The notes under the pieces were generated by a model that had not been told where the DNA came from, ran no database searches, and saw only the letters and a list, made by a program, of their open reading frames with translations. A stretch of 64,000 nucleotides of DNA from XYA12-FULL-58-9 sp001798605. GTDB taxonomy: Bacteria; Myxococcota; XYA12-FULL-58-9. Shown here in pieces: positions 43,091-51,895 of the stretch (within the stretch, counting starts at the first letter, position 1; each line of letters begins with the position of its first letter). Both the position numbers and the translations under genes were made by a program. The stretch is from NCBI GenBank assembly GCA_036736205.1, contig DAINMX010000004.1, positions 1 through 64,000 of the forward strand, in the 5' to 3' direction.

Positions 43091-44421
43091 CGATCCTCGG
43101 CCGTACTCGTTTGGTTGTCGCCAATGGGGAGCCATACCGTGAATGTAGAACCCTGGCCCACGGTGCTTTCGGCCGTGAGGCTGCCGCCGTGTGCGTTGAC
43201 AATTGAATAGGAGATCGACAGTCCCAGTCCCGTCCCTTTGCCCACGGGCTTCGTGGTGAAGAACGGGTCGAACACCTTGAGGAGGTGTGCTTCTGGTATG
43301 CCGGGGCCGTTGTCGGCCACCCCTATGGCAACACCATTCTCCCTGCGCGAAGCGGAGATGGAGACCGTGCCATTGCCATCGAGTGCCTGGACCGCGTTGG
43401 CGATGAGGTTCATGAAGACCTGATTGAGCTGCCCCTCATTGGCCATAATTGTCGGCACGTCTGTGCCGTAATTCTTGTCTATCGTTGTGCCCTTGCGGGT
43501 CTCGTGGCTCAACAAGCTGAGTGTCGTGTCGATGCAGGCGCGCACGTCAACTGGGCCGCGATCGGTCACACCGCTGTGAATGAAGCGACGAAGGTCTTGA
43601 ATGATCTTGGAAGCACGCTCCGCGCCATTCCGAATCGAATGCAATAGTTTGCTGGTGTCGGCGCGGATGTACTCGTAATCGAGGTCAGCCTTGAGCGTGC
43701 CGATCTTGGTCGCATCCTTCTGCTGCAGCGTGCAGGCGTCGTATTTCTCAATGATCTGTTGGAAAGTGCCGACGTAGGTATCCAAAAAATCCAAATTTCC
43801 GTAGATGAAGTTTATCGGGTTGTTGATCTCATGGGCGATCCCAGCCACCAGTTGTCCGAGTGATGACAACTTCTCCGATTGGATAAGTTGCGCGCGTGTC
43901 TGGCGCAATTCGCGGAGGGATCTTTCCAGGTCGGCGGTTCGGAGCTTGACCTCCTCCTCGAGGGTGGCTGCTCGTTGGCGTTCCCGCTCGAGCAACCCTT
44001 TGTATCGCTCCTGGATACGGGCTTCTGCCGTGACGTCGCGGTAAACTTCGAGAACGGCAAGGGTCTCGCCATTCTCTGTGATGGGGACCGCTGTGACGAT
44101 GAGGGTGCTATCCTCTGCCGAACCCAGCGGGGAAGAACCGCGAATCTCGTCGACCCGAAAGGCGCGCCGCGACGACATCGTGCGTTTGGCCAGGCAAGCG
44201 GACGAACAGATGCCTAGGCGGAAAAGGTCGTTGCAATGGGTGTCGTCTTGCCGAGCGAGCCCAAGCAAGCGCCGTGGACGAACTCCTACGGCGTGCGCGT
44301 ACGCTGCATTCCAAGCGAGAACACGCAACTCTGTGTCGACGATGACTGCCGCATCAGCAAGACCGTCGAGCAGCGCGGCAACTTGGGCGATGGCCGGACT
44401 GGAAATCTCTGCCGTTTGCAT
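43087..44421 (-). CDS. PAS-domain sensor histidine kinase
   Basis: 444 aa. N-terminal PAS domain (about 12-130, LDGLADAAVIVDTELRVLAWN) with three cysteines C63, C72 and C76 in the pattern C-x8-C-x3-C. A coiled coil follows (about 135-185), then the HisKA motif with His197 (GIAHEINNP) and a HATPase domain with NLIANAVQAL, DNGPGIP and GKGTGLGLSI. No membrane helices, so it is cytoplasmic. The ATG follows the TAA of the STAS gene with zero spacing (TAAATG), and its TGA overlaps the regulator start. Autophosphorylation on His197 and transfer to the receivers nearby is expected. Confidence 0.95.
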   Translation of the reverse strand: MQTAEISSPAIAQVAALLDGLADAAVIVDTELRVLAWNAAYAHAVGVRPRRLLGLARQDDTHCNDLFRLGICSSACLAKRTMSSRRAFRVDEIRGSSPLGSAEDSTLIVTAVPITENGETLAVLEVYRDVTAEARIQERYKGLLERERQRAATLEEEVKLRTADLERSLRELRQTRAQLIQSEKLSSLGQLVAGIAHEINNPINFIYGNLDFLDTYVGTFQQIIEKYDACTLQQKDATKIGTLKADLDYEYIRADTSKLLHSIRNGAERASKIIQDLRRFIHSGVTDRGPVDVRACIDTTLSLLSHETRKGTTIDKNYGTDVPTIMANEGQLNQVFMNLIANAVQALDGNGTVSISASRRENGVAIGVADNGPGIPEAHLLKVFDPFFTTKPVGKGTGLGLSISYSIVNAHGGSLTAESTVGQGSTFTVWLPIGDNQTSTAEDR

Positions 44422-44898
44422 TTACGTGCCCGCGTCAAGAAATGCAAAATAGCTATCCTCAATATCGTCAAAAACCATCTCGTCGTGGCATTTACCGCAG
44501 GTGGTTCCGGTGAGCTCCGGGAAGGTGCCGTCTGCAACGTTCAGAATACGCTCTTCTTCGTTTCCACACGAGTCACAGATGAACGGAGCGACCACGGACA
44601 CGATCTTGGCGTGTCCTACAAAGTTGCTGATCATGTTCAACTGGGACACAACCACCGGCGAGCAATCCTCCAACTCGATCTGAATCTCAGCAGGTATTTC
44701 GCGAACGAAATTCACCCATTCGCGCACTCCGCAGGAATTGAGTGCGCCAATTCCTTTGAGACTGATGACCACGTGTTGGCGTGTCTTGATCGTGGCGAGT
44801 AGCGATTCGAAGTCGGCGTCTTCATTGACAGAGCCTTGAAGAACAATCCGCATGGTGTTCTCAACGTCTGTTGCCGTCCAAGTCAACGAGGTGCTCAC
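44422..44898 (-). CDS. STAS-like domain protein with zinc ribbon
   Basis: 158 aa from GTG 44898, with AGGAG nine bases upstream; the start overlaps the preceding stop by four bases (GTGA). Residues 15-105 follow the STAS / anti-sigma-factor-antagonist fold, with ISLKGIGALNSCGVREWVN in the position of the SpoIIAA phosphoserine loop (NSCG at 54-57). Residues 108-137 hold two CxxC pairs (C108/C111, C134/C137) of a zinc ribbon. The same module occurs twice in the kinase at 46478-48652. It probably binds a switch partner such as the neighbouring HATPase protein. Confidence 0.8.
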   Translation of the reverse strand: MSTSLTWTATDVENTMRIVLQGSVNEDADFESLLATIKTRQHVVISLKGIGALNSCGVREWVNFVREIPAEIQIELEDCSPVVVSQLNMISNFVGHAKIVSVVAPFICDSCGNEEERILNVADGTFPELTGTTCGKCHDEMVFDDIEDSYFAFLDAGT

Positions 44899-45854
44899 GG
44901 GTTCCGCTCCTGGAGAAAGATGTTCAATGACTTCGGGCGTTCCGCAAAATCCCGGAAGGAGCCAGAGATATCCATGACTCCGATCATTTCTGTACGGTAT
45001 TCGGGCGAAAGATTGATGATGAATTGGTTCAAGGATTCGAAGATGTAGTAGAGCCCCAAACCGGCACCGCCGTCTTTGGTATCGATTTGGTCTATGCCCT
45101 TCGAGAAGCATTTGCGCAAATACGCGAGGACGGTCGCTCTTTCCATTCGGCCGAAGTTGTCTCGAACCGACATGACAAACGATCTGCCGTCACATGCGTA
45201 ACGAAAAAGGACATGCTCATTGGGTTCGAGAGAGATTTTTTCAGCACGAGATATTGACGCGTACTTGGGGTTGCCGTTGGCATCCGCCGGTGCGTTGTAA
45301 ACGGCATTCATGATGAACTCATCGGCGACGCTGCGTGCACGATTGATAAGGCGTCGGTTGCAACCAATGCGGTCGAGATAATGCTCCAACGCGTTCAATT
45401 GTGTTTCTTTGTCTTCGCAGGAGTTGGTTATCGTATTTTCGATGATCTCGGCACCCCACGTCAGGTATTTCTCGAGACCGAACACGTCGTTCTTGATGAT
45501 TTTCTGCACAGTCACGACGAGCTCATTGCCGCTCAGATCATCGGTTTTGGCAATGAGGTTGGTGAGCACCTGGTTGTCGAGCAGATCGAGGAAGGATTCT
45601 CTGTCCTTGCTCGAGGTGACCACCAGCACGGGTGGGGGTTTCTCTTGTTTGGCGAGTTCTTTCAGCAACTCCTGCCCCGTTTGATCAATGAAGTCATAGT
45701 CGAGAACGATCAGCTGATAGCGACCGTCAAAAGATGCGTTCGGCTTATCAAATTCGACATCAGCGCCAGTGGCACAAAGCACCTTAAAAAGAGCTTGTCG
45801 TTGTTTTGCGTTCCCCCACAGGAGGAGAATTAGCCTGTCGTTGTTGTCAACCAA
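44895..45854 (-). CDS. Degenerate receiver domain fused to RsbW-like HATPase
   Basis: 319 aa from TTG 45854, with GGAG seven bases upstream; an ATG 19 bases further upstream meets a stop at once. Residues 6-120 look like a receiver: Asp52 and Asp54 in VLDYDF, Thr80 and Lys103. The acidic pair that binds magnesium is replaced by LLLWGN, so phosphorylation is doubtful. Residues about 150-319 form a GHKL ATPase with N-box DEFIMNAV (Glu179, Asn183), D232NFGRM and GGAGLGL (262-268), like RsbW/SpoIIAB anti-sigma kinases. There is no HisKA. It may phosphorylate or sequester the STAS protein encoded next. Confidence 0.85.
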   Translation of the reverse strand: MVDNNDRLILLLWGNAKQRQALFKVLCATGADVEFDKPNASFDGRYQLIVLDYDFIDQTGQELLKELAKQEKPPPVLVVTSSKDRESFLDLLDNQVLTNLIAKTDDLSGNELVVTVQKIIKNDVFGLEKYLTWGAEIIENTITNSCEDKETQLNALEHYLDRIGCNRRLINRARSVADEFIMNAVYNAPADANGNPKYASISRAEKISLEPNEHVLFRYACDGRSFVMSVRDNFGRMERATVLAYLRKCFSKGIDQIDTKDGGAGLGLYYIFESLNQFIINLSPEYRTEMIGVMDISGSFRDFAERPKSLNIFLQERNP

Positions 45855-45960
45855 CTTTCACTCCCATGAGTACCAAACTCCAATGCCTACGAAAGCTCAC
45901 AGGAGCCATGTAGTCAAGTCCCACTGAGGGAGACGCCCGCACAGTAGGTAACAACCCATT

Positions 45961-46356
45961 TCAGACACCATATTTCGCCGCTTGGGGCACCAGCTCGAGA
46001 GCCGCCTCGATCACGGCGACGAGTTTTTCTGCTTTGACTGGCTTGACCAAATAGTGGTTGATTCTGCACACATTGATCGCACTGAGGATGTCGGCTGTAT
46101 CCGTGTAGGCACTGAGGATGATCTTCACGGCCTTGGGGTTGATCGCAATACTCTTCTTGAGAAGTTGCGTTCCGGACATTCCCGGCATGCGCTGGTCGGT
46201 GACAATCACATCAACCCGGTTGTCGCGAAGGAGTTGGACTGCTTGCTGGCCGTCGTCGGCGCGAAGGATCTTGTATGCCTTGAGGATTCGCTCAAGAAGA
46301 TCGAGGTTGTTGACGTCGTCATCGACAATCAAAACAACTTTGTCCGCGTTCGACAT
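45961..46356 (-). CDS. Response regulator, receiver domain only
   Basis: 131 aa, ATG preceded by GGGAG. Complete receiver: VDDD acidic pocket, VTDQRMPG phosphoacceptor, LSAYT and the Lys of VKPVKAEK. No output domain; the domain resembles RpfG/PleD-type receivers. It sits between the Ser/Thr kinase and the degenerate receiver-HATPase gene, 106 nt from the latter and 121 nt from the former. Confidence 0.95.
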   Translation of the reverse strand: MSNADKVVLIVDDDVNNLDLLERILKAYKILRADDGQQAVQLLRDNRVDVIVTDQRMPGMSGTQLLKKSIAINPKAVKIILSAYTDTADILSAINVCRINHYLVKPVKAEKLVAVIEAALELVPQAAKYGV

Positions 46357-46477
46357 CTATGCTCCCTGGCAGTCCGATCGAGTATTCGCCTTTGCGTGGG
46401 TTGTCAAGTTAGAGGTAGACCAATTGGTTCCCTGGCGTACGTTCCTTGCCCTTTTCGCCCAATCGGCACGAATCGAG

Positions 46478-48652
46478 TTACGTTTGCTGGATGCTGGCTG
46501 CCCGCAATCGAAAGAATTGAGCGATTGGTTCAGGGTCAACAGTGTGAAGAGCGTCAACAAAACTGCTTGCGCCTTTGCCCATGAAAAACTCATTTTCGAA
46601 TTGTAATTCGTGACTGTACAACTCGCGGGCAAAGCTGCTGAGATCAGTGGGGCCGCCGATTTTCAAGGCTGCCCGTCGCAACGCATCTTCGAGGGTGGCT
46701 GCATTCTCAAAACGCTTGTCGGGCTGTTTGTCCAGACAACGGTCAATAATCTTGGCGAGACGCCGGGGAACCTTTGAACCAAACCAAGGCCGTTTGATTT
46801 TTTCGTCGAGGATGGCGTGCGCTGTGGCCTCGATGCTCGAGCGGTGGAACGGGACGGTTGCGGTGAGCATGGCTTGCAGTAGCAAACCCACACCCCAGAT
46901 GTCTGTTTGTGGCGTGGCCTCTTTGCCACGGTACACTTCGGGGGCAACCCAGGGGGGACTACCCAAAATGGTGCGTCGATCCCATTTGGAACGACGATAT
47001 CCGGCCAGTCCAAAATCGACGAGCTTCACAGTTCCGTCGAAGCTGACCAGTACGTTGTTGGGAGTGATGTCGCGGTGAACCAACACACGCCCGACGGTAT
47101 CCGGCGCGTGTGCTCTCGCCAGCCCACGTGCCAGATCCGCAGCGATATTGGCGGCAAGGGCAGGGGTGACGGTTCGACTTTTTGAGACCAACTCGGACAT
47201 GATTTGTGCAAGGCTTCTGCCATGCACATACTCGAGCACCATGTAGAGTGATCCGTCTGAACGACCGAGGTCGTAGACACGAATGATGTTGGCGTGATCC
47301 AATCGGGCGGCGAGCTTCGCTTCGTCGAGAAACAGACGGACCATCCGGTCGTCGGTGAGGAGCTCCGGGCGAATCTTCTTGATGACGGCGAGGCGTCGAA
47401 AGCCCATAGGACCATGTTGCCTGACCAGGAAGACTTCGGCCATGCCGCCTTCGGCGAGCTTGCACAGCACCTCGTACTTGTCAGCGAAGCTCTCGGCTAC
47501 GGCGACTGGTTCCGGCCGCTCAACCGTCGGCTGGGGAATGGCGGGCGCTGTCGAAGCGACCTGGAGAGAGTCTCTTTGGGACGCCGCTGCGGCGAACGCA
47601 CGCCAGTCGGCGGCTCGATCCTTGACGGCCAATGGGGTGTCGCACCGAGGGCACTTTGGCGGGCTTTTCAGGGCGCTTTCAATTGACTGCAGCGGAATCG
47701 TCGAACGAACCAGTTGTTTGCATTTGCCACATTGTGCGGCGAGTCTGAGGCTCGTCACTTCGGCACCGGCGACGAGTGAGGGGTCGTTGACAAACTGACG
47801 CAGTACCGGCGGCGGGCACCCCACCAGGGATACTCCACCATCATTTGCCAATTGGCGGATATCTTTGCGCCAGGTGTCGAACCCCGAAGGATCGAAATGG
47901 GTAACGTGGCCGAGTGCAAGCACGACGCGCTGGCCGCTCGACGCGAAACGCAACGGCGAGAATGCATCGGTAATCATTCCGGAAAGCTCGAAACGTGGCA
48001 CAGAGGATTCCGTGGATTGCCGTGCTGCGAGCCGGACTCCAGGTACTTCCTGAATCCAGCTCTCTGACTTACGCAGCAGGCCAATCACGCTCGCCGGTGG
48101 TGGGGTGTATGTGGTCGACCGCACATACTCGAATAGCACCGATGGGTCATCGTCGAGTTCTGCGTCGTTACCACACAAACAGCATTGACGAACCGGAGCC
48201 TCACCGGAATGGAATGCTTCCTGATCTAGTTGGGCATCAAATAGGGATGCGGACTGTTCACCGCACGTGTCGCACTCGTAATAAGCCTGGAAGGTCAAAA
48301 GGGTGCCGCCACCATCGAAACCCACCACCATATTGAACTGGTCGGTGATTCGAGGAGAGCAACGGACGAAATACACACCTTCCACGCGCCCACGAATCGC
48401 ATTGAGGGCTTGGATCCAATCCCTCACGCCAAAAGAGGCCACATGGGTAATGTGTGCCAGGTCAAAAACAATGTGTTTGGCGTCCCCGGGGTCGAGCAGT
48501 GCTGGATCGAAACCCTCATCCAGCCGTCCGCGCAGACCTCGGAGAAGGGCTTCCTCATGTCGGATCTCGCGCCACGCTTGCAGGCCAACCATATGAGCAT
48601 GAACAGAACCCAGGTGGGACGTCCAGTCAAGTCCTTTGCCACGATCCGCCAC
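46478..48652 (-). CDS. Ser/Thr protein kinase with two N-terminal STAS/zinc-ribbon modules
   Basis: 724 aa from GTG 48652; the start is uncertain because the upstream ribosome site is weak. Residues 30-125 and 220-305 are STAS-like domains, each followed by a zinc ribbon (C127/C130 with C157/C160, and C308/C311 with C334/C337). A spacer follows, then a protein kinase (393-670): Gly-rich loop LAEGGMAEVF, catalytic lysine in AVIKK, HRDITPNN with Asp528, DFGLAG and GSPPWVAPE. All canonical residues are present. There is no membrane segment, so it is cytosolic. The STAS modules are homologous to the separate protein at 44422-44898, suggesting that they share a binding partner. Confidence 0.92.
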   Translation of the reverse strand: MADRGKGLDWTSHLGSVHAHMVGLQAWREIRHEEALLRGLRGRLDEGFDPALLDPGDAKHIVFDLAHITHVASFGVRDWIQALNAIRGRVEGVYFVRCSPRITDQFNMVVGFDGGGTLLTFQAYYECDTCGEQSASLFDAQLDQEAFHSGEAPVRQCCLCGNDAELDDDPSVLFEYVRSTTYTPPPASVIGLLRKSESWIQEVPGVRLAARQSTESSVPRFELSGMITDAFSPLRFASSGQRVVLALGHVTHFDPSGFDTWRKDIRQLANDGGVSLVGCPPPVLRQFVNDPSLVAGAEVTSLRLAAQCGKCKQLVRSTIPLQSIESALKSPPKCPRCDTPLAVKDRAADWRAFAAAASQRDSLQVASTAPAIPQPTVERPEPVAVAESFADKYEVLCKLAEGGMAEVFLVRQHGPMGFRRLAVIKKIRPELLTDDRMVRLFLDEAKLAARLDHANIIRVYDLGRSDGSLYMVLEYVHGRSLAQIMSELVSKSRTVTPALAANIAADLARGLARAHAPDTVGRVLVHRDITPNNVLVSFDGTVKLVDFGLAGYRRSKWDRRTILGSPPWVAPEVYRGKEATPQTDIWGVGLLLQAMLTATVPFHRSSIEATAHAILDEKIKRPWFGSKVPRRLAKIIDRCLDKQPDKRFENAATLEDALRRAALKIGGPTDLSSFARELYSHELQFENEFFMGKGASSFVDALHTVDPEPIAQFFRLRAASIQQT

Positions 48653-48824
48653 CTGGCCCGATGGGGCACCATACGCTGCGGCGGCACATTTGAGTCGTGG
48701 CGAACGGATCCAGATAGAGCATCAGACCAGCGAACGCGGTCAAGCCCGCTTTCGTCGAGTTTTTGTGGCGAAGAATAGACCCGCGACTTTGTGACCGCTT
48801 CCGTTTGACGGATCAGGCAAACGG
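48653..48824. other. Intergenic region, 172 nt, no gene seen
   Basis: Divides the signalling cluster from pckA; both neighbours are on the minus strand. No convincing terminator or promoter was found. Confidence 0.5.
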
Positions 48825-50486
48825 TTACAACGTCGGTTGGCCCAATCGTTTGGGGCCAGCAGCCGTTACCTCAGGGGCGCAGCCGGAAGCAAACAGTGCG
48901 AAATTATCAATGAAGCGTGCTGCCAGAGCGTCGTATTTCTTGAAATACTCGTCGCGATTGCCCCAAGCACGGGCAGGATCGAGGATCTCATGTGGAACTC
49001 CCGGACAACTGCGGGGTACCTCGAATCCGAACACCGGATCGATGCCGAACTCGACGTTGTTGAGGGCACCGTCGAGTGCTGCGTTCAATAGAGCACGGGT
49101 GTGGCGGATGCTGATTCGTTTGCCTATGCCAAAGGAGCCGCCAGTCCATCCCGTATTCACGAGCCAACAGCGAGCACCGTAGCGAATCATCTTGCTGCGC
49201 AGCATGTTGGCGTAGGTGTTCGGGTGGTGGACCATGAAGGGCGCACCGAAGCACGCGCTGAAGGTTAGCTCAGGTTCGATGCCCAGACCCACCTCGGTAC
49301 CGGCGATCTTCGAGGTATAGCCAGAGATGAAATGGTACATCGTTTGTTCGGGACTCAAGCGCGAAATCGGCGGCAGGACGCCCGTCGCATCACAGGTTAG
49401 CAGGATAATATTCTTCGGGTGCGATGCGACCATTTTCTCGGGCACTGAGTTGTTGATGAAATCGAGAGGATACGCGGCGCGGGTGTTTTCTGTGATCTGA
49501 TCGTCGTCGAGGTCGAGATTGCGAGTCGCTTCGTCATAGACCACATTCTCGATGACCGTGCCAAAGCGGCGGGTGCAAGCGTGGATCTCGGGTTCGTGCT
49601 CCGGGGACAGGCGTATAACCTTGGCGTAGCAGCCGCCTTCGAAATTGAAGACACCGTTGTCGCTCCAGCCGTGCTCGTCGTCACCGACGAGACGGCGGTT
49701 GGGATCGGCAGACAGCGTGGTCTTGCCAGTGCCGCTGAGGCCGAAAAACAGCGCTGCGTCATTGTCACGGCCGACGTTGGCGGAGCAGTGCATCGGTAGG
49801 ACCTCGCGCGCAGGCAAAAGGTAGTTCATCACCGTGAAGACCGCTTTTTTGATCTCGCCGCCGTATCCAGTGCCACCAATGAGAGCAAGGCGGTCGGCAA
49901 AGTTGATGATGATGAATGTCTCGCTATTTGTGCCGTCGAGGCGGGGATCAGCGCGGAAGGACGGCACAGCGATGAGGGTGAACTCGGGGACGTGCTTCTT
50001 GAGGGCGTCTAGGTTCTTGTGGGGAATGAACATGCAGCGGGCAAACAGGCTCTGCCATGCGAGTTCGGTCACCACGCGGATGGGCATCTGGTATTCGGGG
50101 TCTGCTCCGGCGAGCATGTCCTGGACGAACACGTCCTCACCCTGCAAGTAGGCTTGCACTCGCGCAAATAGACCTGCGAACTTCTCGGGGTTGTACGGTC
50201 GGTTGTACTCCCCCCACCAGATTTTGGCTTCGCTGCTCAGTTCACGTACCACCGCCTTGTCGGCGGCCGCCCTTGCAGTATGAGCTCCGGTGCGCACAAC
50301 CAGCGGGCCTGCGGTCGAGATGCGGGATTCACCGCGGAAAATTGACTCTTCGTAAAGCGCTGGTTCCGGAAGATTCCAGTAGACGCGACCGAGGTTCCTC
50401 AGGCCCTGGCTCTCCAGCGGAAAGCTTCCGGCCAGATCATTGGCGTGGGCCGCGGTGGGCGACGAGAGCAGTTTAACCTTCTTCAT
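48825..50486 (-). CDS. pckA: ATP-dependent phosphoenolpyruvate carboxykinase
   Basis: 553 aa from ATG 50486, overlapping the preceding stop by four bases (ATGA). Converts oxaloacetate and ATP to phosphoenolpyruvate, CO2 and ADP. Diagnostic sites are the substrate arginine region FRADPRLDGTNSETFIII, the manganese site GTGYGGEIKK, the P-loop GLSGTGKTTLS, the DDEHGWSDNGVFNFEGGCYAK kinase motif and the C-terminal NTGWTGG. This is the bacterial ATP form, not the GTP form. Coupling to an aspartate-type aminotransferase links aspartate, oxaloacetate and gluconeogenesis. Confidence 0.98.
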   Translation of the reverse strand: MKKVKLLSSPTAAHANDLAGSFPLESQGLRNLGRVYWNLPEPALYEESIFRGESRISTAGPLVVRTGAHTARAAADKAVVRELSSEAKIWWGEYNRPYNPEKFAGLFARVQAYLQGEDVFVQDMLAGADPEYQMPIRVVTELAWQSLFARCMFIPHKNLDALKKHVPEFTLIAVPSFRADPRLDGTNSETFIIINFADRLALIGGTGYGGEIKKAVFTVMNYLLPAREVLPMHCSANVGRDNDAALFFGLSGTGKTTLSADPNRRLVGDDEHGWSDNGVFNFEGGCYAKVIRLSPEHEPEIHACTRRFGTVIENVVYDEATRNLDLDDDQITENTRAAYPLDFINNSVPEKMVASHPKNIILLTCDATGVLPPISRLSPEQTMYHFISGYTSKIAGTEVGLGIEPELTFSACFGAPFMVHHPNTYANMLRSKMIRYGARCWLVNTGWTGGSFGIGKRISIRHTRALLNAALDGALNNVEFGIDPVFGFEVPRSCPGVPHEILDPARAWGNRDEYFKKYDALAARFIDNFALFASGCAPEVTAAGPKRLGQPTL

Positions 50487-51700
50487 AACCAGTCCCTCAC
50501 GAGCTTTCGCCCGCCCATGTACAGCTCGTTGGGCGCGTTGGGATCCAACGCCCAGCGGATGCGCTCCATGCCTTCTTTGATGTCTTTGATCGAGCCGCAA
50601 TAACTAATACGGATGTGGCCTTCCATGCCGAACTCTTTGCCTGGCACTACAACTACGCGCACCTTGTCGAGGAGGAAGGCGGCGAGCTTCTCCGAACTCT
50701 TTTCCCACGCAGAAAAATCGGGAAAGGAATAGAAGGTGCCGTGTGGCACCACCAAATTAACGCCATCGAATGCTCTGAGACGGTCAACCAAGACGTTGCG
50801 ATTGTTCTCGAGGGTGAGTCGAAGACTTTCGACCCCCGACTGTGGACCGTTCATCGCGGCGACGGCAGCACATTGTAGCAACGCTGAGGGTCCAGATGTT
50901 TGTTGGCCCTGGATCACCGTCATGGCTTCAATGAGCTTCTTGTTGGCGACTGCCCAGCCAATGCGAAAACCGGTCATCGCATATTGTTTCGATACGCCGT
51001 TGACGACGATGATCTTGCAGCTCTCCGATAGATCCTTGGCGTATTGGTAGCAACTCTCGGGACGACGCCCATCAAACAACAGGCGATGATAGATGTCGTC
51101 CATGATGAGGTAGAGCCCGCGCTTCTCACACAACTCCACCACAGCGCCGACCAACTCGGCGGAGTAGGTCACACCGCTCGGGTTGTTAGGGCTGTTGAGA
51201 ATGATGAGCTTGGTGTACCGGCCCACATGTTCTTCGATTTCCTCGATGCGAGGCTCGAAGCGGCCATCCTCCGGAGTGATGGCGACTGGAATAGCGCCAC
51301 AGAGCTTGGCCATCTCTGGGTAGCTAACCCAATAGGGTGCGGGGAAGATGACTTCGTCCTGCGGGTTGAGCACCGCCTGCATGGCGCACATGATCGCTTG
51401 TTTGGCACCCGATGAAGCCATGACATTCGCGGGCTCGACCAAGCGGCCGTAGAATTCCTCGGTGTAACGAATGATCGCCTTCTTCATCGCCGGGATGCCA
51501 TCGGCGGGGGTGTAGCGCACCTCGCCACTCGACAGCATGCCGGCACCTGCAATCAAAGCCTCGATGGGTGCCTTGCTCTTGGGTTCACCACCACCGAGAT
51601 GGATGACCGGCTCACCCTTGTCACGCAGCCTTGCTGCTGTCTCGTTGAGCTTGAGCGTTATTGATTCGTGGATGTTGCGGGCGATGAAACTGAGTGTCAT
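50483..51700 (-). CDS. Class I aminotransferase, aspartate-type
   Basis: 405 aa from ATG 51700. Fold type I PLP enzyme: LGGGEPKSKAP, the substrate and PLP-binding SSGAKQAI, NSPNNPSG, MDDIYH, the PLP lysine in VNGVSKQYAMTG and FRIGW, and the C-terminal arginine in GHIRISYCGS. Of the known subgroups it resembles the aspartate/prephenate transaminase branch of thermophiles and cyanobacteria. No ribosome site is evident; the next gene upstream is divergent. Its substrate is taken as aspartate from similarity and from being coupled to pckA. Confidence 0.92.
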   Translation of the reverse strand: MTLSFIARNIHESITLKLNETAARLRDKGEPVIHLGGGEPKSKAPIEALIAGAGMLSSGEVRYTPADGIPAMKKAIIRYTEEFYGRLVEPANVMASSGAKQAIMCAMQAVLNPQDEVIFPAPYWVSYPEMAKLCGAIPVAITPEDGRFEPRIEEIEEHVGRYTKLIILNSPNNPSGVTYSAELVGAVVELCEKRGLYLIMDDIYHRLLFDGRRPESCYQYAKDLSESCKIIVVNGVSKQYAMTGFRIGWAVANKKLIEAMTVIQGQQTSGPSALLQCAAVAAMNGPQSGVESLRLTLENNRNVLVDRLRAFDGVNLVVPHGTFYSFPDFSAWEKSSEKLAAFLLDKVRVVVVPGKEFGMEGHIRISYCGSIKDIKEGMERIRWALDPNAPNELYMGGRKLVRDWL

Positions 51701-51895
51701 GGCGCGGAATATACGGGACCTTTTCCTTTCAGAGCAAGACCCCTGGAAAAACAGGAGCTTTGGTCCACAGCGCCGGCAGGACCGACAGGATGTGGCCAAT
51801 GCATCCGCGGAGCTGTTTGTCCTCTGTCAATGTCACGAACACTCCTTCTCTCTCCCTATTCCATATCTGTTGGAGGGGATGATAGCCTTTGGTCA

